Translations under genes and position numbers: made by a program
The notes under the pieces: generated by a model
Told to the model about the DNA's origin: nothing
What the model saw: only the letters and a program-made list of their open reading frames with translations
Database searches by the model: none
Part shown: piece by piece, positions 1 through 9,574 of the stretch
Numbering within the stretch: position 1 is the stretch's first letter
Layout: each line of letters opens with the position of its first letter
Assembly (NCBI GenBank): GCA_964368445.1
Contig: CAYJAY010000010.1
Location: forward strand, 1-64,000
Reading direction: 5' to 3'
Source of the DNA: CAYJAY01 sp964368445
GTDB lineage: Bacteria > Bacillota > Clostridia > Oscillospirales > Ruminococcaceae
DNA length: 64,000 nt

Positions 1-60
1 ATATTGAACTGCCGAAATTAAACCAAAGCAAACAAGAGAACTATCAAAAGGTTTTTGGGC

Positions 61-98
61 GAAAAGAAACAGACCGAAGCGCTTAACACTTCGATCTG
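61..98 (-). terminator. terminator downstream of tRNA-Leu
   Basis: Read on the minus strand, a 10-bp stem with one wobble pair (70-79 pairs with 89-98) and a 9-nt loop is followed by a T-rich stretch. It lies about 50 bp beyond the 3' end of the tRNA, so it probably ends that transcript. Confidence 0.5.
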
Positions 99-147
99 TG
101 CAAAAATTAAAACCCACAAGAGCCAAAGCCCTTATGGGTATTCAATA

Positions 148-231
148 TGGTGCGGATGAAGGGACTTGAACCCCCACGTCAAAGACACTAGATCCTAAGT
201 CTAGCGCGTCTGCCAATTCCGCCACATCCGC
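148..231 (-). tRNA. tRNA-Leu (anticodon UAG)
   Basis: On the minus strand the 7-bp acceptor stem pairs 225-231 with 152-158. The discriminator A is at 151 and a genomically encoded CCA follows at 148-150. The anticodon loop is CUUAGGA, closed by a CUAGA/UCUAG stem, so the anticodon is UAG (leucine). The T-arm contains the expected GGTTCAAGTCC core. The length of 84 nt with a short variable arm fits a class II leucine tRNA. No other tRNA is adjacent. Confidence 0.96.
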
Positions 232-334
232 GTAGCATATTTGTAAGACACAAAATCTTACGAATATTATTATAACATGAATAAAAAATAAATCAACCTA
301 TATTTAAACTTTTTTTAAAAAATCTTTATTATTG

Positions 335-363
335 TTGAATATTAATTGGTTTTAATATATACT
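335..363 (+). promoter_or_regulatory. predicted sigma-A promoter of the rhomboid-like gene
   Basis: TTGAAT at 335-340, a 17-bp spacer and TATACT at 358-363. It lies 27 bp upstream of the start codon, with an AGTGAGG ribosome site between. Confidence 0.5.
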
Positions 364-390
364 ATATCTTTAAAGTGAGGTTATATTAAT

Positions 391-999
391 ATGATGAGAA
401 AATTGTACAGATTAAGCTATAAATATGGAAGATACTCAATCCAAAACCTTATGCTTATAATCGTCTGCGCACAAGCATTTGTTTACGTCGCAAGCATGAT
501 GAACGGAAGCTTTGTTTCTTTACTCACCCTTGACATGGATATGGTTTTAAGCGGTCAAGTTTGGCGATTGATTACGTTTGTCTTTATCCCTCCGGCAAGC
601 AGCCCTATTTTTATTCTAATAGCGTTATATTTCTATTATATGATAGGCTCTGCTCTTGAAAACCAATGGGGTTCATTTTTATTTAATGTATACTATTTAA
701 TTGGGATACTAGGGGCGATTGTTGCCGCAGTTATCACCGGATATGGAACCAATGTCTATATCAACCTATCGCTCTTTTTTGCGTTCGCAATATTATTCCC
801 GGATTTTGAACTTTTGTTGTTCTTTGTTCTTCCGCTAAAGATAAAGTATCTTGCTTTATTTAACGCAATAGTATACGGATATTCTTTTATCACAGGAACG
901 TGGTACATTAGGGCTTCGATAGTCTTTTCTCTTGTAAATCTTGTTTTGTTTTTCTGGCCTAATATAAAGATTATGCTACGAAGACTTACAAAAAAATAA
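391..999 (+). CDS. rhomboid-like integral membrane protein, probably without protease activity
   Basis: A 202-residue polytopic membrane protein with about five to six hydrophobic segments. A GQVWRLIT stretch near residues 55-62 and an E-x2-WG motif at 90-94 resemble the L1 loop and following helix of rhomboid-fold proteins. No GxSG serine motif and no histidine in a late helix are visible, so a catalytic dyad appears to be absent. That points to a pseudoprotease or derlin-like member; substrate and role are unknown. The ATG is preceded by a GTGAGG ribosome site; a second in-frame ATG follows immediately. The gene stands alone and ends at a strong terminator. Confidence 0.6.
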   Translation: MMRKLYRLSYKYGRYSIQNLMLIIVCAQAFVYVASMMNGSFVSLLTLDMDMVLSGQVWRLITFVFIPPASSPIFILIALYFYYMIGSALENQWGSFLFNVYYLIGILGAIVAAVITGYGTNVYINLSLFFAFAILFPDFELLLFFVLPLKIKYLALFNAIVYGYSFITGTWYIRASIVFSLVNLVLFFWPNIKIMLRRLTKK

Positions 1000-1030
1000 T
1001 TGAATAACTCTCTTAAACTACACTAAAATC

Positions 1031-1060
1031 AAAAAACGCCGTTTGGCGTTTTTTATTTTT
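1031..1060. terminator. bidirectional terminator
   Basis: The hairpin AAAACGCC-gttt-GGCGTTTT is flanked by A-rich and T-rich runs. It can end both the rhomboid-like gene (+) and the convergent amino-acid ABC operon (-). Confidence 0.85.
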
Positions 1061-1091
1061 TCTATTTACAACCAACTAATCAAAGACAACA

Positions 1092-1829
1092 CTACCCCAG
1101 CCCCAAAAAACTCTTTGTTTCCGGCCTTTGCGGATTTTTCAAAACCTCTTGTGGTGTTCCGGCTTCAACTATAACACCATTAGCCATAAATATAACCTTT
1201 GTCGCCGCTTCCATCGCAAACGACATCTCGTGTGTGACGACCAACATCGTCATCTTTTCGCTCGCAAGTTTTTTCATAATTGACAAAACCTCGCCCGTAA
1301 GCCTTGGGTCAAGCGAACTTGTCGGCTCATCGAACAACATTAACTTGGGTTGTTTCATAAGTGCACGCGCAATCGCTACACGTTGTTGTTGTCCTCCCGA
1401 AAGGCGACTTGGATATTCATTAATTTTGTCCAAAAGACCTACCTTTTCAAGAAGCTTTTCGCATCTTTCTTTAGCGTCACCGTTCTCTTTAACCGTCATC
1501 TCGTATGGCTTTATAAGATTATTCGCTACAGTATAATGTGGAAAAAGATTAAACTGCTGAAAAACCATACCCATCTTAGACGTAACGCTACGCATATCTA
1601 CCGCACTAACAGGCTTTCCGTCTTGTATATACGTTTGGTCACAAAAAGAAGCCGCCCCGGCGTCAACCTCTTCAAGGCCTATAATACACCTCAACAGTGT
1701 GCTTTTGCCCGATCCCGACTCCCCTATTATTGCAATAACGTCTCCTTGTTCAACGTCAAACGATACACCCTTTAAAACTCCCAGCTGTCCGAAATTCTTT
1801 TTAAGATCTTTAACTTTTAATATATTCAT
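1092..1829 (-). CDS. polar amino-acid ABC transporter, ATP-binding subunit (GlnQ/HisP type)
   Basis: A 245-residue ATPase that energises amino-acid import at the cytoplasmic membrane. It has Walker A GESGSGKST about residue 36, the LSGGQQQR signature, Walker B LMLFDEP and a switch histidine in VVTHEM. This order and length are typical of the polar amino-acid (PAAT) family. The ATG at 1829 is chosen because a GGAG site lies 8 nt upstream; a TTG two codons earlier would sit almost on top of that site. It is the last gene of the binding protein-permease-ATPase unit, 2 bp after the permease stop. Confidence 0.93.
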   Translation of the reverse strand: MNILKVKDLKKNFGQLGVLKGVSFDVEQGDVIAIIGESGSGKSTLLRCIIGLEEVDAGAASFCDQTYIQDGKPVSAVDMRSVTSKMGMVFQQFNLFPHYTVANNLIKPYEMTVKENGDAKERCEKLLEKVGLLDKINEYPSRLSGGQQQRVAIARALMKQPKLMLFDEPTSSLDPRLTGEVLSIMKKLASEKMTMLVVTHEMSFAMEAATKVIFMANGVIVEAGTPQEVLKNPQRPETKSFLGLG

Positions 1830-1831
1830 TC

Positions 1832-2488
1832 TCAATACTCCATCTTCTTTTCAATTCGATTCATTACAAAAGTAACAACCGCATTAAAAACTAGATAAAT
1901 AACCGCCGCCACAATAAAAGGAAACGTGTCCCCTGTCGAGTTAACTGTGGTTTTTGTAAAGTGAAGCACTTCCGGAACCGAAACGGCGTACATTAACGAC
2001 GTGTCTTTTACTAATGTTATCGTTTCGTTGGAAACGGAGGGCATAGACACGCGTAGCATCTGCGGAATAACTATCCTCGTTGTAGTCTGCCATTTGGACA
2101 GGCCTAATACATAACTTGCTTCATACTGCCCTTTAGAAACCGCAAGAAGTCCTCCTCGAAATATTTCGGCAAAATATGCGGAATAGTTTAATATAAACCC
2201 TAGTATCGCGGCATTAAATCTTTGTAATACAAGATACTCCCCAATATACGGTATAAACGGAAGCCCAAAATAGATAAACATAAGTTGGAGCATTAACGGC
2301 GTACTTCTCATAACATATATAAATGTTTTGGTAGCACCGCTCACAAACTTTATCTTGCTTTTAGCTAAAAGCATCACGGCAAAACCCAAAGGCAGCGAAG
2401 CCACTATTGTAATAAAAAACAATAGCGTTGTGTTTCCAAGTCCGTCTAAAATTCTAGTTACAATACTTAAATAATAAGCAAAATCCAT
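1832..2488 (-). CDS. polar amino-acid ABC transporter permease (HisM/GlnP type)
   Basis: A 218-residue membrane protein with about five hydrophobic helices. The N-terminal segment carries the PAAT start pattern (ILDGLGNTTLLF). The cytoplasmic EAA loop for coupling to the ATPase is readable as EASYVLGLSKWQ, followed by IVIPQMLR. It probably forms a homodimeric channel with the downstream ATPase. An AAGGA site lies about 10 nt before the ATG. Confidence 0.92.
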   Translation of the reverse strand: MDFAYYLSIVTRILDGLGNTTLLFFITIVASLPLGFAVMLLAKSKIKFVSGATKTFIYVMRSTPLMLQLMFIYFGLPFIPYIGEYLVLQRFNAAILGFILNYSAYFAEIFRGGLLAVSKGQYEASYVLGLSKWQTTTRIVIPQMLRVSMPSVSNETITLVKDTSLMYAVSVPEVLHFTKTTVNSTGDTFPFIVAAVIYLVFNAVVTFVMNRIEKKMEY

Positions 2489-2569
2489 AGTTTCATTATC
2501 CTTATAAATAATTCTTCGGAACGACTAAGACCAAATGATAAGCCCAAACAAGCGAAACTTCTGCAAAAC

Positions 2570-2633
2570 TGCTTTTCAAATTTCGCTCGCAAGGGCGCTC
2601 ATTCACTATTCATTTTTCACTATTAATTATTAG
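2570..2633 (-). repeat. hairpin plus 7-bp tandem array inside the amino-acid ABC operon
   Basis: The gap between binding protein and permease genes holds a CGCTC-gcaa-GGGCG hairpin (about 2584-2597) followed by degenerate 7-bp TTCACTA-type units up to about 2632, which run into the stop region of the binding-protein gene. It has the same architecture as the composite repeats at 27.5, 33.9, 53.4 and 58.6 kb. In mRNA it may also stabilise the binding-protein message. Confidence 0.65.
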
Positions 2634-3413
2634 CTAAAAAATTATCGTATCAGTTCCAAACCATGTGTTCGATATCTCTGCCCAAGTTCCGTCCTCTTTC
2701 ATTTCGTTCAAAGCACCCACAACTTTGTCATAAAGTTCTTGGTTGTCTTTTTGGAACCCAATGCCGTATTCTTCCGGGGCTAGTTTTTCGTCAATCACGG
2801 TAAACGGATATTCTTTGTCTGTTATATAATAGTTTGCAACAATAACGTCGATTGCTACCGCATCGATACGCCCAATTTCAAGATCGGCAAGAAGCGTTAC
2901 ATAATCTGCGCCTTGGATAATCTCAGAGGCTTCGCTTGAGATAGCATCTTTCGACAACGCTTCCTCACCCGATGATCCGGTTTGAACGCCTATAGACTTT
3001 CCGGCAAGGTCGGCTTTTGCTGAAATTCCGCTGTCGTCTTTAACAACAAGAACAATTGAGTTTTCAATATATCCCGCTGTCATAAGCATATCTTGTTGAC
3101 GTTGTTCTGTTATTGTCATTCCGTTCCAAATCACATCAACGTTTCCGGCGTTAAGCTCATTTTCTTTGTTTGCCCATTCAATCGGTTGAAGAACTAGTTC
3201 CATTCCAAGTCTTTCGCAAACTTCTTTTGCAATGTCGATGTCATATCCGACTATTTCGTTGTTATCATCGCGATATCCCATCGGGGGGAACGAATCGTCA
3301 AGACCTAGCACGAAAGTTTCTTTTTCGACTTCGTTTGAGCCCGCACAAGCGGTAAAGATTAGCATTGCGGCAACTATAACTGCCATAATTTTCATAAGAT
3401 TAGTTTTTTTCAT
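2634..3413 (-). CDS. amino-acid ABC transporter substrate-binding lipoprotein
   Basis: A 259-residue extracellular solute-binding protein of family 3. Lysines, a hydrophobic stretch and a lipobox ending in LIFTAC (Cys23) show a lipoprotein anchored on the outer face of the membrane. FVLGLDDSFPPMGYRDD followed by NEIVGYDIDIAKEV is the classic family-3 opening, and WNGMTITEQR is the substrate-domain loop. It is the first gene of the importer unit; a gap of 145 bp containing a hairpin separates it from the permease, which often allows a higher level of binding protein. The amino acid cannot be inferred with confidence. Confidence 0.92.
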   Translation of the reverse strand: MKKTNLMKIMAVIVAAMLIFTACAGSNEVEKETFVLGLDDSFPPMGYRDDNNEIVGYDIDIAKEVCERLGMELVLQPIEWANKENELNAGNVDVIWNGMTITEQRQQDMLMTAGYIENSIVLVVKDDSGISAKADLAGKSIGVQTGSSGEEALSKDAISSEASEIIQGADYVTLLADLEIGRIDAVAIDVIVANYYITDKEYPFTVIDEKLAPEEYGIGFQKDNQELYDKVVGALNEMKEDGTWAEISNTWFGTDTIIF

Positions 3414-3448
3414 TTTTTGTAGTTTCCCTTCCTTTTTATCATGTGCCT

Positions 3449-3454
3449 ATTATA
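3449..3454 (-). promoter_or_regulatory. extended -10 element of the amino-acid ABC operon
   Basis: On the minus strand TATAAT is preceded by a TG at the extended -10 position, 36 bp upstream of the binding-protein start. The -35 region is weak. Confidence 0.45.
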
Positions 3455-3567
3455 CACTTTATCTTTTTATCACGCTACCATGCTAAAGTGGTAAAATCCA
3501 TTGAGATTTTTATATATCTCGCGCTTTCTCTGAAATTTATGCAAAATTAAAGTAATTCAATCTATTT

Positions 3568-4830
3568 TTAGCTTTTCATTTCAAGGTACTCTCCCGCTAA
3601 ATACAGTGAACCGCATATAATCACACCATCTGTTTTGTGTGAAAGAGCCAATGCTTCGGCAGTCTTTAACGAAGTTTCTACTATCGCGGTTGCTTTATGT
3701 TTACATTTAATGTAGTTATATATTTCTTCTTTTGGCAAAGCTCGAGGATTGTTTGGTGTCACTAAAACAAAATCGTTTGAAATCTCGCAGAACACATCAA
3801 ACATCTTGCGCCACTCTTTGTCGCAAAGCACTCCCGCTATGACGGTGAACGATCTGCCGTTAAAGTGTCGCAGTACCGATTGTGACAAACTTTTTGCTCC
3901 GGCAACGTTGTGTGCTCCGTCAACTATTATAGGTTTATCGCTATCGAAAAAAACTTGGAATCTTGCGTTCCACACCGTTTGCCTTAAACCCCGTTTGAGT
4001 TTGTCGTAAGACACAAAAAGAGCTTTGTCTTTGCTGTTTATCGTTTCTACCGTCTCAATCGCAATAGCGGCGTTTTGAATTTGATGTGCCCCCAAAAGAG
4101 TTATCGCGTATATTTTTTTGTCGTACTCAAATTCTTGTATCATGTTGTTGTGAGAAATCTCTCTTATCGCTGTTTTGCCGACCAAAAAAGTCTCTGCGCC
4201 TTTTTGACTGGCGAATGAAACGAGAATTTCTTTCGTTTTTGAAAACTCTCCGACAACAACCGGGCATCCGCCTTTGATTATACCGGCTTTTTCAAACGCT
4301 ATTTGTTCCACAGTGTTTCCCAAAAAATCGGTATGGTCAACTGAAATCGAGGTTATCACTGAACACAACGGAGATTTTACGACGTTTGTTGCGTCAAACC
4401 GCCCGCCAAGGCCGGTCTCAAGGATAACTATATCACAGTTGTTTTCGCTAAACCACAAAAAAGCCACCGCCGTTAATATTTCAAATTCGGTTGGCTTTAA
4501 GTTATTTAATTTTGAAACTATTGATATCGTTTCAACCAATCTAAATAGTTCACTGTCTTCAATCTCTTTTCCGTCTATTCTGAAACGTTCGTTTACCCTA
4601 ACAAGGTGGGGCGAGGTGTATAGCCCTGTTTTAAATCCCGATATTTTGTAAACACTTTCGAGATGCGCGCAAACCGAGCCTTTGCCGTTAGTGCCGGCAA
4701 CATGGATAGTTTTGCAGTTGTTTTCAGGGTTTTCAAGTAGATCACAAAGTTCCTTAATCCTTTCAAGACCCGGAATCGATCCGGGTCTTGAAAATGTTTT
4801 TATTATGCTGTCTAGTTGTTTATATTTCAT
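3568..4830 (-). CDS. folC: bifunctional folylpolyglutamate synthase/dihydrofolate synthase
   Basis: A 420-residue Mur-ligase family enzyme that adds glutamate to dihydropteroate and to folates in the cytosol. The ATP loop GTNGKGS is at residues 46-52. The substrate segment SPHLVRVNERFRIDG follows, and GLGGRFDATN and DGAHN mark the central and C-terminal domains. The length matches the family. It begins only 9 bp after the last DUF6056-like gene, so it is probably co-transcribed with that array; the pairing has no obvious functional logic. A GGAG site overlaps the end of the preceding gene. Confidence 0.95.
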   Translation of the reverse strand: MKYKQLDSIIKTFSRPGSIPGLERIKELCDLLENPENNCKTIHVAGTNGKGSVCAHLESVYKISGFKTGLYTSPHLVRVNERFRIDGKEIEDSELFRLVETISIVSKLNNLKPTEFEILTAVAFLWFSENNCDIVILETGLGGRFDATNVVKSPLCSVITSISVDHTDFLGNTVEQIAFEKAGIIKGGCPVVVGEFSKTKEILVSFASQKGAETFLVGKTAIREISHNNMIQEFEYDKKIYAITLLGAHQIQNAAIAIETVETINSKDKALFVSYDKLKRGLRQTVWNARFQVFFDSDKPIIVDGAHNVAGAKSLSQSVLRHFNGRSFTVIAGVLCDKEWRKMFDVFCEISNDFVLVTPNNPRALPKEEIYNYIKCKHKATAIVETSLKTAEALALSHKTDGVIICGSLYLAGEYLEMKS

Positions 4831-4839
4831 CTAATATTA

Positions 4840-6354
4840 TTACTCCGCAACTTTTAAAGTAACACTATCTTTTCCATAATATTGTGCAACCGCTGTATTA
4901 GGCCAGTCGTCTTTGTTTTCGGACAAGCTTTCTTCGCCAAATATAAACGATTTAATATGCGATTCAAAAACAACATCTTTTATACTGTCGTCGTTCAAAA
5001 GCTCAAGCCTTTGTTCCATCTGTTTCTGATATATTTTATGTGTGTTTCCGCGCATCTCTGCTAGCACCATTCCCGAGGTTGAGTATTGATAGAAGTTAGA
5101 GCCCAACAGAAAAATCCCTATTAAAATCACTAAGCTACAAACGCCGCTTACCAAGTTTTTATAAAACAAAGGTATAACAGAAAAATCTACCTTTATTATC
5201 TCTTTTTCCTGTAGCAGCCCAAGCAGATATCCATATATAACTATCATAGATATAAGAAACACTGCATAGATAACGTTTGTTACGCGCCCTGCCCCAAAAT
5301 GACTCGCACCCAAATAGATGGTACAAAGCATTCCACACACAACAGCATACTGTGCAAGGAACAACAAAACAAGCGTTCTAAATTTAAAACCCGACAGTTT
5401 TTTTGTTATGTTAACTACAAACGGTGTTATGAAAAGAAAAAACAAAAATTGCGAGACGCCAAACCAGTCGTTAATCGCAAAATCAAAATATTCGATTGCT
5501 GAAGCAATTATTGTTTCAAGAACAGTCGGAGACACAGACCCCATAGCTTCGGCAGCCTGTTGCCTTATCGCGTTTCCGGGGGCTAGGAGCATTATTGCAA
5601 ATCCCATCAATGATACAAAAAGAGGAATCAACAACGGCTTAATTTTTGTGATTTTTTTGTCTATAAGCACAGCATATAAATTGATTAAAATTATAATGAA
5701 TATATTTGAAAATGCTGTGAGTTGGTTCCCTCCCGACAATAGAAAACCAAAAAGCGCACTTAATATAATTTGTGTCCTACTAAACCCAAATTTATATCCA
5801 CTTATCAAGATAGCCATTGTAATTAGTTGCAAACATAAAAACGGAATATAGTGCATAGCGCCATTAAACCAAAAAAGCCCCTCTTTTATATCCGGCATTG
5901 TTTGTATATAAAAAAACCATATACACAAACTTATGAAATACGCCTTTTTATTTTCAACGTTTAAGCAGTTAAGTATTTTTTTGCCTGAGTAAACAAAACT
6001 AAACAATGTGAATATCAGCAACACCCATGTAGTCATAAAATAATACTGTTCACCAAATATTCCCGGTTGAAACGTCATAATAAACACCGAAGTATATGTG
6101 CCTTGCCAACTGTTGTATACATCTTGCACCCTTGTAATTGCGGCGTTAATCAAAGCAGTAATTGCATATTCCTGTGTCTCTAATACCGCTTTCGTTGTAA
6201 TCGAATTGTTGAAATCGTCCAGCAACGGATAGGAAAAAAAAGAGTAGTACAACATTGGCAGTGTAATCACAACAATGAAAACAACTATCCATGTTTTTAT
6301 ATTAATTTTTTCAATAAGTTTTACAAAAAAACTCTGTTGTATTTTGTTGTTCAT
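4840..6354 (-). CDS. DUF6056-like polytopic membrane protein, paralogue 4 of 4
   Basis: A 504-residue protein with about eleven hydrophobic helices. After the first helix comes a loop with Asp-Asp (PLLDDFNNS), then NSWQGTYTS, QPGIFGEQYYF and EGLFWFNGA. The C-terminal tail ends around YYGKDSVTLK. An acidic pair after TM1 in a large multi-helix protein is what GT-C glycosyltransferases show, so a lipid-linked sugar transferase is plausible but unproven. The ATG at 6354 follows a GAGG site; an upstream TTG in frame lacks one. It is the last member of a tandem array and lies 9 bp before folC. Confidence 0.7.
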   Translation of the reverse strand: MNNKIQQSFFVKLIEKINIKTWIVVFIVVITLPMLYYSFFSYPLLDDFNNSITTKAVLETQEYAITALINAAITRVQDVYNSWQGTYTSVFIMTFQPGIFGEQYYFMTTWVLLIFTLFSFVYSGKKILNCLNVENKKAYFISLCIWFFYIQTMPDIKEGLFWFNGAMHYIPFLCLQLITMAILISGYKFGFSRTQIILSALFGFLLSGGNQLTAFSNIFIIILINLYAVLIDKKITKIKPLLIPLFVSLMGFAIMLLAPGNAIRQQAAEAMGSVSPTVLETIIASAIEYFDFAINDWFGVSQFLFFLFITPFVVNITKKLSGFKFRTLVLLFLAQYAVVCGMLCTIYLGASHFGAGRVTNVIYAVFLISMIVIYGYLLGLLQEKEIIKVDFSVIPLFYKNLVSGVCSLVILIGIFLLGSNFYQYSTSGMVLAEMRGNTHKIYQKQMEQRLELLNDDSIKDVVFESHIKSFIFGEESLSENKDDWPNTAVAQYYGKDSVTLKVAE

Positions 6355-6405
6355 TATCACCTCAAAAATCGCCAAATAATTACATTTTATTGTTTTGTTT
6401 ATAAT

Positions 6406-7902
6406 TTATTCTTTCGAACTAAGAACAACACTGTCTTTATTGTAATATGCTTCAACTCCATTATTTACCCACCAGTCACTGTCTTTACTCAAAGTTTCCC
6501 CACCGAAAAAAACTGAGTATATCTGGGGTTCAACAACTATATCTTTTATATCTTCATTTTTATACAGCTCTAATCTTTGTTCCATTTGCTCTTTATAAAT
6601 TAAATGTGTCCTCCCCTTCATCTCAGCCAATGCCATTGCAGTTGTTGAATATTGAAGGTAGTTTGACCCCATGAAAAAAATCGTTAACAAAACAATTAGC
6701 GACCCTATCCCACTTAAAAAGTTATTAGTAAATCTATTCTGTATATTGAAGTCAAAATTGACCAAATTTAATTCTTTCAGCAAACCCAAAAAATAACTAT
6801 AGATAAAAATTGATGATAATAAAAAAGTTGCGTAGTATACATTAAAAGCTCTTCCTGCTCCAAAATCTCCAAGAGAAAAATATACGGTACTCAACATTCC
6901 ACAAATAAGCGTAAATTGTACTAATACAAAAAAAATAAAGCAACTCAATTTAAAACCTTTAACGTTTTTTATAATCTCAACTATTATCGGAGTTAAAAGC
7001 AATAAAAATAATATAAATGATATATTAATCCAATAGTCATTTAAAATATTAAAATAACCACTTACAACAGTAAAAACTGTTTCAATAATAGGCTTGGAAT
7101 TGCTAGCCAATTCTGCTCGCACCCTGTTTCCAGGTGCTATTGCCATAACAATAAATCCTATAGTAGCAGATAAAAATGGATATGCTACTGCCTTAATGTT
7201 ATATTTTTCTTTGTACACAATTAACACACTTAATAATAAAATTGTTAAATGCAAGAAATTTAGAAAAGAAACTGGAACAGCTGCCCCAGATACAATAAAC
7301 GCCAATGTTATGCTGATAATATTATTAATTTTGAATTTTTTATTATCCGAAAAATATTGGCTTAAAATCATCGAAAAATTAATAAGTAAAACAGAAAAAA
7401 AACCTACATATACTAATCCTCCATTAAACCAAAACAGCCCTTCTCTTGGATTAGGCATAGTTTGAATATAAAAAAACCAAGTGAGTAGAGAAAAAAACAT
7501 TCTTCTTTTTTTCGCAACTTTTAATAAAGTTAATATTTTATTACCACAAAACAAAAAGGCAAACAATGACAAAAACAGCAGGATCCAAATTGTTGAAAAA
7601 TAATACTGTTCACCAAATATTCCCGGTTGCAAAGATGAAAAAAAAGTTGCGCTATACGTTCCTTGCCAACTATAATAAACTTCAATCATTTTTGCAAATG
7701 CAGTTTTTATTAATTCAAATAAATTGTAATTTCCACTTTCAACAACTTGTTTCATTTTTAAGCTGAAGCTAAAATCATCTGCATACGGAAATGAAAAAAA
7801 TGAAAAATATAGTATCGGCAAAGTCATAACAACAATATAAACAACTATCCAAGTCTTTACATTGATTCTTTCTACAATCCTAACTGCTTTTTCTTTCAAC
7901 AT
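6406..7902 (-). CDS. DUF6056-like polytopic membrane protein, paralogue 3 of 4
   Basis: 498 residues, with the same layout as its neighbours: RINVKTWIVVYIV helix, the acidic loop (PYADDFSFS), SWQGTYSATF, QPGIFGEQYYF, PREGLFWFNGG, APGNRVRAE, and a soluble tail with YYNKDSV. A GGGGGAG ribosome site precedes the ATG. Its coding strand is visibly more AT-rich than that of paralogues 1 and 4, suggesting different age or origin of the copies. Function is unknown; a GT-C-like transferase is the best guess. Confidence 0.7.
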   Translation of the reverse strand: MLKEKAVRIVERINVKTWIVVYIVVMTLPILYFSFFSFPYADDFSFSLKMKQVVESGNYNLFELIKTAFAKMIEVYYSWQGTYSATFFSSLQPGIFGEQYYFSTIWILLFLSLFAFLFCGNKILTLLKVAKKRRMFFSLLTWFFYIQTMPNPREGLFWFNGGLVYVGFFSVLLINFSMILSQYFSDNKKFKINNIISITLAFIVSGAAVPVSFLNFLHLTILLLSVLIVYKEKYNIKAVAYPFLSATIGFIVMAIAPGNRVRAELASNSKPIIETVFTVVSGYFNILNDYWINISFILFLLLLTPIIVEIIKNVKGFKLSCFIFFVLVQFTLICGMLSTVYFSLGDFGAGRAFNVYYATFLLSSIFIYSYFLGLLKELNLVNFDFNIQNRFTNNFLSGIGSLIVLLTIFFMGSNYLQYSTTAMALAEMKGRTHLIYKEQMEQRLELYKNEDIKDIVVEPQIYSVFFGGETLSKDSDWWVNNGVEAYYNKDSVVLSSKE

Positions 7903-7917
7903 GTTCTCCCCCTTTGT

Positions 7918-9444
7918 TTAACTAAGATTAATTGACTCGTCCATCGAAGCCTTTAAAGACACACTATCTTTGCCATAGTACTCTGCAAACATATCATTAA
8001 TCCAGTATTCGTTGTCTTCTGTTAATGTTTCGCTTCCAAAAAAAATTGAGGAAACTTGTGGCTCAAAAACAACATCTTGAATACTTTCATCATAAAGAAG
8101 CTCCAAACGCTCATCAATTTGTTTATTATACGTCGTATGTACTCCATTCATAATCTCAATTAAAGCCATACTTGAAGTAGAGTATAAGAAATATTTTGAT
8201 CCGAGAAAAAGTATTAACACAAGGATAAAAAGTGATGCAGCTCCACTAATAAGATTTTTTGAAAACTTTGAAATGCTGGGTAGGTTTTCATATGCAAATA
8301 TCTTTTTTTGTAAAAGCAACCCGATTATATAATAGTATAAAACAACCATAGCAACTATGAACGCAAAGTATATTGAATTAACAACCCGCTCGACATCAAA
8401 CCTAGCTGCGGCAATATATATCGTACAAAGCATTGCACAGATACAAACATACTGTGCTACAAAAAGCATTGCTAATCCCCTATAGCTAAAATTGGACGTT
8501 TTTTTTATGGTCGTAATAAATATCGGGGTCAAAAGAGCGAGAAACAGCACAAGTGTAAACCCGAACCAATAGTCGAGTACAAATTCAAAATAACTGTATG
8601 CTGCAACGAATATAGTTTTAAGTACAGACGGATTGCTTGTGCTAACTATGTATCTGTTCGCATTCCCCGGCGCTGCCGCCATAATTATAAATCCAACTAC
8701 TGATGCAATATATGTAATCAAAATCGGTTTAATATTTTTCTTTAGTTTATCAAAAATCAAAATGTAACCGATAAGCATAGTCATAACTAAAATGCTTGAA
8801 AATGATGTAAGCTGATTTCCTCCCGACAGAATAAACCCCAGCACAGAGATCAAAACAACCTGTAATTTTGTAAATCCTTTAACATAACCTTTTATCAGCA
8901 TTGAGTTTACTATTAAAGCCAATGCCGAAAAAGGCATATAATGCACAGCTCCGTTAAACCAAAAAAGTCCTTCTCTAGGGCTTGGCATAGTTTGAATAAA
9001 ATAAAACCAAGCCAAAAGTCCAACAAAACAACCCGTCTTACCGCTTACATCGATTGACTTCATAAGGTTGTTCCCGGAAAACAAAAAACCAATTAATGTT
9101 ATTCCCATCATAATCCACACGGTTAAAAAGTAATATTGTTCACCCAAAACCCCAGGTTGAAGAGCCATTAAAAACACTGATGAATATGTTCCTTGCCATG
9201 AAATATAAATATCCACAACATGATTCATAATAGTTTCTATTAACAAAACAATATCAAAGTTCTCTGCTAAAAAAATTTTTCTAACTTCTATTGTGTTAGC
9301 AAAATCGTCCGCATACGGAAACGAAAAAAATGAAAGATAAAGTATCGGTATCATCGTTAAAACGACAAACGCAACAATACAAGCCTTAATATTGACTTTT
9401 TCTATTAATCTAACAAAAAAAATTTGTTCTGTTTTATTTCGCAT
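7918..9444 (-). CDS. DUF6056-like polytopic membrane protein, paralogue 2 of 4
   Basis: 508 residues with the family landmarks in order: acidic loop PYADDFAN, SWQGTYSSVF, QPGVLGEQYYF, PREGLFWFNGAVHYMPF, GGNQLTSFS, APGNANRY, and a tail with YYGKDSVSL. The GGNQLTSFS segment is closest to paralogue 4 (GGNQLTAFS), whereas paralogues 1 and 3 have a proline/valine-rich version there, so the array contains two subtypes alternating in order. The ribosome site is weak (GTGTGGTG). Confidence 0.7.
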   Translation of the reverse strand: MRNKTEQIFFVRLIEKVNIKACIVAFVVLTMIPILYLSFFSFPYADDFANTIEVRKIFLAENFDIVLLIETIMNHVVDIYISWQGTYSSVFLMALQPGVLGEQYYFLTVWIMMGITLIGFLFSGNNLMKSIDVSGKTGCFVGLLAWFYFIQTMPSPREGLFWFNGAVHYMPFSALALIVNSMLIKGYVKGFTKLQVVLISVLGFILSGGNQLTSFSSILVMTMLIGYILIFDKLKKNIKPILITYIASVVGFIIMAAAPGNANRYIVSTSNPSVLKTIFVAAYSYFEFVLDYWFGFTLVLFLALLTPIFITTIKKTSNFSYRGLAMLFVAQYVCICAMLCTIYIAAARFDVERVVNSIYFAFIVAMVVLYYYIIGLLLQKKIFAYENLPSISKFSKNLISGAASLFILVLILFLGSKYFLYSTSSMALIEIMNGVHTTYNKQIDERLELLYDESIQDVVFEPQVSSIFFGSETLTEDNEYWINDMFAEYYGKDSVSLKASMDESINLS

Positions 9445-9574
9445 AAATACACCACACTTTTATTCACAAAAGAACTATAAAAAACGACACAAACGCCTTG
9501 AAAATTCATAACTTTTTTCTTTAATACTTTATATTAAGTACCTTTTTAATGCTGATAACTCATCTCGCAATCTA